64,000 bases of DNA from Phoronis australis (taxonomy: Eukaryota > Phoronida > Phoronidae): the NCBI GenBank assembly GCA_002633005.1, contig NMRA01000589.1, positions 92,641-156,640 of the forward strand. The letters are read 5' to 3'. The notes beneath the pieces are model-generated. The model had not been told where the DNA came from. It did no database searches and saw only the letters and a program-made list of their open reading frames with translations. The position numbers and the translations under genes are program-made. Position 1 is the stretch's first letter, and every line of letters begins with the position of its first letter. Shown piece by piece: positions 46,201-58,200 of the stretch.

Positions 46201-49200
46201 TTGTCCGATTCTATAGCCCAACAACAAGTTTTGAAGATAACCCCTGTAGCCAATACCTTACACGACTGATTAATTCTATTCTGGTACTTTTATGGCTGTA
46301 GGGCCAGCTCTCTTTTGTTCGAGAATTGCTCTAATCCCCAATAAAATCGTGACTGTAGCCTAACTGGGCCATGCTGTTAAAAATAAAATTTAAGTTATAA
46401 CACATTTGAACATAAACCAATAGCATTTTTGAATTCCTCGTCAAATGCTTATCGTGTTTATTTTTGAATCTCCTGAGTGCTTGGCAGTTAACAAAGAAGC
46501 TAGATTTTATCACCCGCTCTCAACCCTCTATATCTGGTAAGGTAACTGAACGGGAGAACGCTGTCGTAATGACGTGAGTTTTTCTACACAGGTCAAGCCC
46601 TTTTATTCACGCACGACTCCCCACAATCCGGATTTGTCTAAGCCCCCGTAATCTGCAGGTGACCTACATACTCATCCCACAACGATTACCCTTGGTCATG
46701 GGGGGCGCACCATAGGGGGCTGGGAGGCGGCTATAGCCCCCCACTTTTTTCCAGTGCTACGCCGCACATGGTCTTAGGCGATGCACTAGAGGGGGCTGAG
46801 GGAGCTTTAGCCCTCCCCACTTTTTTCAGTGCTGCGCCGCCCCTGTTTGTTATACTCCGTCTTTTGTCTGCTGGTTCTTTGTGAGGGAAATCTTTCTCCA
46901 TTTTGCACATTTCTCGTCCCCAATAGGGAACTTCCAGTTGAGACCAGGGCCAGGTCTCTAATCTTTGTACTCGAAACGAACTCGAAACTATTTTTGGCAA
47001 TTTCTCTGCTCCTTTTGTGCGAACTTAAGATAATTGGTTATCAGACTGTGCTCGAATACTTTAAAGTTTATGCATAGGAGTGTCTAGTTCAAGTTTGCCG
47101 TTGAATACCCTTATATTCGTGCTACAAACTCGAGTAAAAACTCGAAATTTCGAGTTCAAACTCGAAGTTATTGCTTTAATATTGGGTTTACAAACTGTGA
47201 ACTAAGGGCGATAAATTATCTACGTAAGTTATTGTGTACTCGAGCATAGAATAATAGACACTTATCTTGAGTTCGCCCATAAGTAGAGTATAAAATGCCA
47301 AACCTAATTTCGAGTTCCATTTCGAGTAATAAGATTGGAGACCGGGCCCTGGTCAGACTCAAAAGATTCAGTTGGTAGTAAGAGTGGGAGTTACCCAGCT
47401 CTCCACCTCTTTTGTTCTTCCATATTTGCGTATGTTAGGCCAAAATTTTCTGGACGAACAAATAAGAAATGAAACTTATACTGGCAAAATCTTCATCTTC
47501 TCAGTTACATGTATTTTGATATCCATTATGAAAATACAAGCAAAAGTTAACTTGCGTGTGCTACTCGTTTTTGCAGTTGTTTGTACAACAGTGATTTTTT
47601 GTAACTTACAGTAGTTTGGGTCAAACTTTCTACTGTCCAGTCGCTGATCGTTACTGATATGACTGTATCACACGTTTTTTGTAAATTCTGAATATTTGAT
47701 TATTTTACCGCTATAAAAAGTTCACGCAATGTCCTCGTTATCATCAATAATACAATAATCCACAACAGTTACAATCTTTGTTAACCTCTGAAGTGTGTTC
47801 CGTTCAAGAACGCTTCCAGAAAGGTAGATCTAATTCTCTTTGAACATCCAAATTTGACAAGTGTTCTAAAGCTTTGAGGATTTTATTTAACGATGTTACG
47901 ACAGCCACTTAACAATTTCTGAAAAACACGATGTGGACAAAATCGGCGAGTTTTGCCATTACCAAACAAATCTTTTTACAATTGTCATTTATCTGTAGGG
48001 TACATGTATTCTGTATATTACACAAGCAATTTAGACAAAGGTCTTAACTGGCGAAACAGACGAAAAGTTGCATAGAAAATGACAGCTTGAACAAGAGAGT
48101 GCTTTCAAAATGCACCGNNNNNNNNNNNNNNNNNNNNNNNNNNNNNNNNNNNNNNNNNNNNNNNNNNNNNNNNNNNNNNNNNNNNNNNNNNNNNNNNNNN
48201 NNNNNNNNNNNNNNNNNNNNNNNNNNNNNNNNNNNNNNNNNNNNNNNNNNNNNNNNNNNNNNNNNNNNNNGAGATTTTTTTGATGTAACAGAAGGAAGTA
48301 GGGTCAGGAATATTGTCCATTTTGTGGACAAAACTAATATAGCTGAGACATAGGACTGGATAGACGAGACGCTAAGGTCAGACTCGAAGAGATGTGAATT
48401 GTATCTAGCTAAGTTAGTTATGGCAACGCAGGGGAAAGATTAAAGAACAGGGGTTAGAGAGGAGGTGGAATTGTGATTAGTTATAGAGGATGCGAGTGTA
48501 GGACTGTAGAGTGGAATGGGCCAATGACGCCTTGAGAAATCTGGTCACACGCTTCCAAGAGGTGCGGTGGTATCGGTGTCGGATGATGGCTGAGCCACCA
48601 GCCCTGCCAAAAGGCAACATAGAATTTAAAACTAGAGAGTGCGTCAGCAACAATATTAGTTAAACCACAGGCATGTGTTTAGATGAAAATGAAGGAACGA
48701 GAGACATGCGGAATGAGGTGTTGTTGATAATGTTGACGACGGCGCTGTTGTCACATAGAGAATCCTGTGGTCTGCAAGTTTTTAGTTCTTTGAATGTTTT
48801 GGTGCTGGCGGTGAGCTGGCAAAGGGTTCAGGGTTGGCACTGAAACCAGGAAGGTCCCAGAGTTGCGGCGAAACCCCTGCGGTGCCTTCAGTGTCGTTAC
48901 ATCATACAGTGTACAGCTAGTGGCATGAATCCAATAACTGCCAGTTTCGTTACGGCTCAATCTGAAATTCAGCTGTCAAGCATAATTGCCTATAAAGCGT
49001 ATACACACGTTAAACCATTTGGGTTAATCTTCACATACCTATATCATTCCATCCGTAATCATCGGCAAGAACAAAAACAATATTAGGCTGTCTATTTGCA
49101 TGTGATCCATCTACTCCGGAGAGAAAGACAAGAGAAGTCAATAACGCACGCACAAGCGAATACATGTCTCGTGTGTCGGCTTGCAGCCTTCAGTCATGAA

Positions 49201-52200
49201 CTTTCATAAATCTAGAGGTCACATGGCTCAAACGAACAGCATCTTAATCATAGGCCTTGTGTTTATGACAACACTACCGGAAACCTTAGTCAATGCCAAA
49301 GTACTATAATATATCCACTAATCGATAGAAGACAGAAGTGGTATTTCAAAGTCCTCCACTAAAGATAAGTTGTGCATATATCTAGGTCAAATTTGTTTGG
49401 GACGGCGTTTTTCCCGTTGATCCCAACTTGTCCAATTCTACAGCCCAACAACAAGTTTTGAAGATAACCCCTGTAGCCAAAGCCCCCCACTTTTTTCAGT
49501 GCTACGCCGCACGTGGTCTATAGGCGATGCACTAAAGAGGGCTGAGGGGGCTTTAGCCCCACCCACTTTTTTCAGTGCTGCGCAGCCCCTGTTTGTTATA
49601 CTCCGTCTTTTGTCGGCTGGTTCTTTGTGAGGGAAATCTTTCTTCATTTTTCACATTTCTCGTCCCCAATAGGGAAATTCCAGTTGAGACCTGGTCAGAC
49701 TCAAAAGATTCAGTTGGTAATAAGAGTGGGAGTTACCCAGCTCACCACCTCCTTTGTTCTTCTACAGTTGCGTATGTTAGTCCAAAATTTTCTGGACGAG
49801 CAAATAAGAAATGAAACTAATACTGGCAAAATCTTCATCTTCTCAGTTACATGTATTTTGAAATCCATTACGAAATTACAAGCAAAAGTTAAATTGCGTT
49901 TGCTACTCGTTTTTGCAGTTGTTTGTACAACAGTGATTTTTTGTAACTTACGTAGTTTGGGTCAAACTTTCTGCTGTCCAGTCACTAATCGTTACTGATA
50001 TGACTGTATCACACCGATTTTTGTAAATTCTGCATATTTGATTATTTTACCCCAATAAAAAAGTTCACGCAATGTCCTCGTTATCATCAATTATACAATA
50101 ATCCACACTCGTTACAATTTTTGTTAACCTCTGAAGTATGTTCTGTTCAAGAACGCTTCCAGAAAGGTAGATCTAATTATCTTTGAACATCCAAATTTGA
50201 CAAGTGTTATAAAGCTTTGAGGATTTTGTTTAACGATGTTACGACAGCCACTTAACAATTTCTGAAAAACACGATGTGGACAAAATTGGCGAGTTTTGCC
50301 ATTACCAAACAAATCTTTTTACAATTGTCATTTATCTGTAGGGTACATGTATTCTGTATATTACACAAGCAATTTAGACAAAGGTCTTAACTGGCGAAAC
50401 AGACGAAAAGTTGCATAGAAAATGACAGCTTGAACAAGAGAGTGCTTTCAAAATGCACCGCATTCTGACACATCCCAGTATTTCCTTTTTGAAGGGAGTT
50501 ACACAGGCATGAACCGTGGCTTTAGACTTAAAACAAATCTGAGAATGTTGCAGATATAAATAAATAAATTACAACGAGTTTCCGTGTTACGATATGTGGA
50601 ATATGGAATAGTGTTGAAATTGTAAACAAGATTCAGTTTAGGAGTCACTGTCTTGTCCTTGGTGACGTACACAGAATTTTGCTGACGAAAATGACAGATA
50701 ATGCCAGAGTAGTTAGATTATTTCAAAGTCGTCATCTTTGTGAACTAAAAAGGGAGGCACTATGTATTTCAAGTGCCACCGTGCTGAGAGCTGAATTTTT
50801 GTGATTGTAAAATTATAATGCAAACTGTATTATGAGGCCAAGACTTCTATACAATAAAAATTTCTGATTGTGATTCTAGCATCACGGTCAATCAAACGGG
50901 ACTCGAAGTCCAAAATCGCTCAGTTTGGTCTCAGTACTTGCGTATGTTTGCCCCATCTTAAAATTGTTTCCCTCAGCTTCATTCGACTAAAACCTTTTTC
51001 GGGTTATTATCGAACTGTACTCCTCAACACACAGCGTCAGTTTTTCATTTTCTGGCTCAAGCCTGCCTTCGTCTCTCTTAAACCTGTATTTCGCTTTGTT
51101 TCGCTGGATAAAAACGAAAATTGTTAATGTCGTAAAATAAGTCCTAATTTCCTTATTGTGATAGGATTTTGTTTTCGTTACCAATAAGAACAGCAAAATC
51201 GCCAGGGACTCAAGAAAACCCTTTAGGGGGGTTGGCTAACGGCTAAAACTGCGGTTTTTGCAGAAAATGTTGCGTGTACTCTGTGTCTGTGTCTTATTCG
51301 ACAATAATTCAAAATTGCCTGAGCACAAGAAAGTCTTTTAAGATCAACGTGTTGGGAATTAAAATCCCCAACACGTTTCGGTTAAGAATTCAACATAGTC
51401 GTTTAAACAGGGGCAAAATACGGCTTTACCAAATGAGTACTCCCAATATCTTTGCCAGGTTTTGCTATACTTCTTATTCATAACAATTCGTTGTCATTAT
51501 TTTCATCTGTTTCTATTGCCTAGATCCTGTGAACATCATCACAAATGCATTTTCCGGAGAGATCAAGACACCATTTCACCCATCGGTATATCCGCATAAT
51601 TATGAACAGTGGTGGAAAATCCAAGTGCCCACGGGGTACATCATCAGTTTCAAGACTAACAACACGTACGTGCGATTATCAAGCGGCGACTACCTGAAGG
51701 TATGACTTCAGATTGATCGAATGCTTCAGTAGAAACATCCAATTCCATATTGTGTTACGATTTATTTGTTGCGAATCATTTCTTTATGGGCCCACAACTA
51801 CATTACGTGGTTGCATGCTGTTCGGCACCCGTCCATCCACCATGGGTCCGCAGTTGTGCCTCCTACCATGTTTCATGGAGTTTAACGGGTGTCTTCTTAA
51901 GGTGATGCCAGGTGATGACAACTTAACAACGAATCTAACTACTTTAAAATCCCATGAGAGTTTCAGTTTTTTAGTTTGTACTGTAAGTGTCCACATACAT
52001 GCATGTGTGCCAAGTTCCTCGATTTATCTTTTCGAACCTTGGCTGATATGTTTGTATAGGAAGGCGGGGGTCCATCGGAACTTTACGAGTAATTTAATAG
52101 CCTCAAATTATCGTTCGGAAGGGTTTCATACAGTATCTGCCCTTGTGTTGGAACTTCAATCAGTACAACCAGTCAAGTGACTCTCAATTTTAAGAATGCT

Positions 52201-55200
52201 GTTGAATACTCCGGGATATAGCTGTGATAACAAACGTACCTGGTTCAGGGCCCATGTTCGGGTAAGCGCCCACTCTAAATTATTTACAATTTCCTATACA
52301 AACACCATCTCCGGGTTAAGCGACCACCCCTGATTTCCAGGCCGTTGGCCCGGGTTTTCCGATAAACAAGAATCAAGATTACATATTATCCGAGGATCGC
52401 AAATGACCGTTGTGTACGACTTTGGAGACTCGCAGGGCTTTTCATGGTTTTCACCGTTTCTTGATTGAATAACTCAATTGTAATGATTGACGTTCACACG
52501 TACACAGATATGAAACCACCCCTGGGGCATCCGAAATTCCTCGGGTATTTCCGTGGCATTTGTTTATCACCCAGTTCGTATTTCGTGTGTGCGCATGTGC
52601 GGGCGTGTGCAACAAATAGATTCGGTCAACGAACTAGAACGATAAAACCCATGGCTACTAGAAGCCTAGCAGGGTCGAGTTCAATAACACTAGTAGTTCG
52701 CGAGAAAAGCAAGATCGCACATAATTCCGTGAGATATCAACGTGAACAAGAGCATTGTGATTTTGGCTAATTTTCTCGCCACGAGACAGTTATTGAAGTT
52801 TACCCAGGCTTCTAAGTTGAACGTGACGTCATTCTCTCATTACATAATATGCTTCCTAATTTGCTATTCATGTTACCGTTCATGCAAACTTTTTCCGGAA
52901 TCAAAGCTCGAGAAAGAAATATCGCATGAACGCAGAAACCGCCTATCTTTATCTCCCAAATTTAAGAGAATTCAAGCCGGGGAGGGGGGGTTCGTAGGGT
53001 TCGAGTGAACTCCCCGCGGAAAAGGTTCAGCCCCAGCCTTACCGTTAAAGCTAGGATAGTGATGCACAGCAGCAACAAAATTATTGCAGCTACTCGTACT
53101 ACAACTGCTGTCAATGGTGCACAGCCTCGCAGATTTCATACAAGCAACAAACTTCATTGAGAATGTTTCCAAGGTTACATGCCAATATTTCGAGGGTTTA
53201 GTATTCCGAAGGTTCACTACTCTGATGGTTCACTACTCCGAAGGTTACTTTTGAAAGTTCTTTACTTCGAATGTTGACAATTTCGAAACCAGAATTCCGA
53301 CAGTTCATTGATACTCTGATTGTCTGCTAATGAGTGGGAGCTCGGACATGAATAAACTTTTTATTTGTGTCCATTTAGTAATCATTTTAAGGGTGTGCAA
53401 GAGTTATTAAAGCATTTGTTACATTGTTTACAAATGAGCTCAGTTCCAATTACTGCCAATCGTGATTCTGAAATCTAAGTAATGACTCCTTCTCAAGCAG
53501 GGACAACAATTAGGACGCGGGTCAGTGCTGCGGTGACCAACGCTTGTTTTAAGTTTTACAACACTGAATGAGGCTCTCCGACTTTCTGAAGAATGGCATG
53601 GACAAGGTAGCCTAATAACTACATTTAGTTTCGGTAAGGCCATGCGCGTGGTTCCGGTTGGTGAGGTCAAGGCGCAGTGGTCCTAAGCCGTTCAGTGAAG
53701 CTATGAAATGATGCGACATTGACATAGATTTGATAAATGTATCGTGGTTGATAATTCTTCAATATTCCTACTTCATTCCCTTTTAGAAATACAAGAACGA
53801 ACTCATTTTTCCGTATCCTACAGGCATGTCGGCAATTACGCATGCGCATATAAATAAAGTGTTTTATTACTCGGGCTTTGTTTTCGGTATAGCTACAACA
53901 CTGATTGCATCTAATAATCGAAGTGTAGTTTATTTTTGCATGCAAAAGTACAAAAATTACACCTGGGTCCAAAATTTTATATATTTTCTGAGTGAGTGAA
54001 CCTTCGAAGTGGTGAACCTTTGGAATAGTGGGCTGTAATCATGACCAAGACTACGCTCGTGATCACGACCGACACTTCGCTCGTGTTTTCAGATTGAAAT
54101 CGTTTGTCCATAATTACGCTCGTGATTGCGACCCAGACTTCGCTCGTGTTTTACGATCGAAATTGCTATATCCAATAAGAAATTGGTTTGCAGGTCACGT
54201 GAGCTCTAAAGAAGTTTTACTCTCGCATATTTGTTCGTAATTTTAGCAAGTATAGTCATTTTATCTGTCGAGAGAAATACGGCCATGTAAAAAAGTTTTC
54301 CTTATTCACCTCCCGCACTACTTCAACAGTGACCTCTGGCATGGAAAGTTCAAAAGGTAGGTCAATGTCGACTCGACGTCTTCAGCCGGTTCGATCATCA
54401 AACTTTCCGATAATAGTTTAAAGTAATACAGTTGCAGCAGTGTAACTAACACTCGACATGCAACCAGGCCCTAAAGGTAAAATCTGGAACAAAACTGACA
54501 CTTTCTCTCAGTTTTCAAATGCTGAATACTATATCGTCTGTAATGACTCAGGCGCCGATTCCTAGGAAACTACAATATCAAATATTGTTGTGTTTTAACT
54601 ATTTCCAGGAGATGATACAAGATCACTGCACAGTTGCCGTTTCTTTCATCTTTGTTACCTCTTTTCAAGAAATAAATCGTTACTTTTAAAACTGTTTTTT
54701 TTTCACACGAATAATCTTGCAACCTAACGCGCAAGTACATACATATAGGATGTGATCCGCCATGTGAACAGTCTGGGTGAAGTACTTAAAAATATGCCGA
54801 AAAATATAAGAAACTTAGGAATTCGAAGCGCATGGTGTAAATACAAAACTTACCTCGATTGGCGTACACGAAGTAATATCCCACGAGACATTATTCCGCG
54901 TACCGGAATAATGTCTCGTGGGATATTATTTCTTGTGCGCCACTCTCGGTACGTTTTGTGTATACATTTAAGTACGAGTCCACGAGACCACCACCAATTA
55001 AATTAATACGCAGTTGATACTGCTTTTGTTATGGAAATGGTTTGTTATTCCATTGTCATGAATGTGAGCGATTCACCAACAACATTTAAAAATTTTACTG
55101 CATAACCCCCTAAAATCGTTTTGAACCAATGTTTTTTGCAATGTCATATGTCAACTGCACGCATTAAGAGTAAAAAATATTTGCAGGTGGTCTGATTCAG

Positions 55201-58200
55201 GTTGTACCAGACGTGCGCAGGCCGCGCATGTGGATTCATTGCACTGATCACTGTTTATGCTTTATTAATATATAATTAAAAATTGAGCTGAGGAGCTAGA
55301 AACCGGGCTCAAGGGTTTAGAAGTGTGACCCAGTGGGACTCGAACCCACGACCTCGAGTACAGAAAGCGGACACTTATCACACTAGGCCACACTGCCTCG
55401 TTCTATTGTTAAGAGTAAAAGAATGAAACTTTGCCTAATTAAATGAAAAAGTATGGTTATTTTAACAAATCATATAAAAGCATTGTCAGACAAACTGCTA
55501 GATGTACATTTTGGCCCATCAATGTGTACTAAGACGACAACTTTCAAGTGCCTGGGATGGTTAGGACAGCAAGTATAAACATTTCAGCCGGTCTTTGATA
55601 TTTTCAACCTTTTGCACGTTTATACTTTGCGCCTGAGAATACTTCATAACATGTGAAAAATACGAGCGTGAAATTACGATGGTAAAATTACGAGCGAAAA
55701 TACGTGCGTGAAATTACGAACGTAAAACTAGGCCTACGAGCGAAAAATATGAGTGTAATAACTGCTTCAGAGCTCACAAACCAATTTCTCATTCGATATA
55801 ACGATTTCGGTAGTAAAATACGAGCGAAGATTCGGTCGTTATTTTACGTGCGACACTTTCAACGGTAAAGTTCGCGATACTTTCTCGGCCACATTACACC
55901 CAAATTTGAACTGCGTTCTTTGTGAGCAACCGTTATTGCATCGTGATTTCTGGTATTGCAAATTCCGTCTTATCGCAGGAACGTAGAGATGAGAGCCCCC
56001 TAACTAATTAAGCTGGGTCAAGGGCCTTACCGAGAACTCTGCAGTGTCGACGTTTACAAAATATCAAAGGTACACCGTTCTAGAAATTCGAACTACCCCT
56101 TGCGCAATGCTAGCTACGGGCCTGGAATTCATTCCAAAAATGAAGCCTGTTGGAAATTATGAGCAGCCCGCGAATCTTTGCAGCTCGTGATGCTCACGGT
56201 GGGCGCTGAGTTGCTCTAGATTCCATTGCAGTTGAATATCGTTAATTATATATTAGAAGTCACAAGAACTTTTGAATCCCTTAATTCTTTCAAATAATGG
56301 ATTGCATTACGTGTTAGTCGTGAAGCTATAAACACAAGGTCATTTCAACGTAGACCTTCACTGTTAGTCGATACAGAAGGCCTGCAATTGTATTTCGACA
56401 TCAAACGCCGATATACGCCTACAAACTCAAGTGGCACACGTGTGCTTCTCTTAATGTATTGATGTTTGCTGTGCCTCACCACTGATCTCACTGGGTTTGA
56501 TTTTACTGACACAGATATTTGACGACTTCAATGGAACGACGTCCCTCGGCAGCTTTAGAAGTTACGTATCCACCGCATCCTCGTCGAATGTAGCCAGCGT
56601 GCAATTCTACAGTGATTTTTATTATGCATATTACACAGGTTTTGACCTCAAGTGGAAGGCTATTGGTAAGGCTTGGATGACATCCAGAAAATGTCACAGC
56701 GCATACACTTGTTTAAATTCCCTTGAGTTTAATAAGAAAAATGAATCATGAATAAAAGCCTTTTCCAAAACCACTCATGATCGTTCTAGCCAAAGACACT
56801 TACAAAATGTCAAAAGATAAAGAGCTGACATAGTCAACTGCCTACATGTATCAAAACCAGTCAAAGTTCTCTGTGTTGTAATATCGTCTTGTTGAACGAC
56901 ACCTTTCGGTTTTGCCAAGCATGAAGTCCTATCATTATATTCAATGGGACACCGGTACATGTACATCACGATCACATGAGCTATATGCAAGTCCTTACAC
57001 TTGGAATTTTTCGCACGTAACTTTACTACGTCGGAAATTGACAGCTGCAATTTATATACTGTAGCCGGGAGATGATTGCCTGGAACATTTGTAGGTTTTA
57101 TAATTTGTGAATTACGCACGTAGGCCTACAGCAGGAACGCTTTTTTGTCATTATTCGCCAATCGCCATTTATAGTTTTCATCTTGCATTGGACAAGTATA
57201 CCCTATTTGTGTTTATCTCAAACTGCTCATTTCAGCCCTGAGTTCAACTTACCTGAACGGAAATGATGGCAATTTCACATATCCTGGTTATCCGGGTTTC
57301 TACCCTGAAGCTGTTGTGTACAAGTGGTTCATCTCCGTGGAAACAACGCGTGTCATTTCTTTCAGAATCGGACCATGTTTTCTGAAAGGGGAGGACAATC
57401 TCAAAGTAAGTGCATTTTGGATGAGCGGCAATAGTTGCCAGCATTTCGAGAACCAGTTCTCTGCGCTCAATCAAATATATCCCAATACAATGTTGTAAAG
57501 TACTACATGTATTTGTGAATAGCCTTTTTGTGCTCCCATCAACGAAACAACGAGCGCTTCTTCATTCAGCTAAACAAAATGTTCTACAGTTGGGGAGGTG
57601 TGCAGCCTTCTTGTCTGAAAAGTGATTGGTTGTAAGCAGAGCTCAAAACCGGTTGCCAAAATCTTTCCCTAGTCGTCGTTGGACTGGAAAGGATGCTACA
57701 AGTAACAAAACTTTAGGACAGGCAACATCAAACAACCAAAAAGTGCATCGGAAATGAGACTCTTTTCATCTTTCTCCAAATCTTTTGACCAAGTCAGTGT
57801 TTCACTAAAAGAAATATTCCTTTATTTTAAGCACTCCGTGGTTCGTAGCGGTATCCAAGCACTAGAATGGAGCGTTTAAATACTTATTTACAGTAAAGTT
57901 TTGTGTCTTTGAACGTGTAAAGCGTCAATTACGATGGTTGAATAAAACAATTAGCTGATTGTTTTTTACAATCTCTCAAAGGGACATTATCGTAGAGAAA
58001 CGTGATTTTTTGAGAACAGTCATAGGGTGGGTGAATCGAACTTGCAAGCCCTATAAACAATTTTTGGCACTTCTGAATCCTGTTGGATAAAAGGCAGAAT
58101 ATTTTAAACTTGTTGAACAGTTAACGTTACCAAACTTGATTCCAGCGATTGTCTGACCCACAGTGGTGAGCGGAACGTTTTATATAGCTCTGTTCAAAAC

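Larger units (their letters stand above)
51524..56665 (+). other. CUB domain 2, no cysteines
   Basis: First half: [20 protein letters not shown], ending LSSGDYLK. Second half: [20 protein letters not shown] then LKWKAIG. No cysteine in either half. A 4.8 kb intron carrying several repeats splits the domain. Confidence 0.85.

Noticed and set aside
51346-51377. Stem-loop resembling a bacterial terminator
   Set aside because: The genome is eukaryotic, no gene ends there, and a 12-base hairpin in 64 kb is not remarkable.
55325-55400. Functional tRNA gene on the minus strand
   Set aside because: A and B boxes and T arm are good, but the acceptor stem does not pair and a shared tail identifies a SINE.
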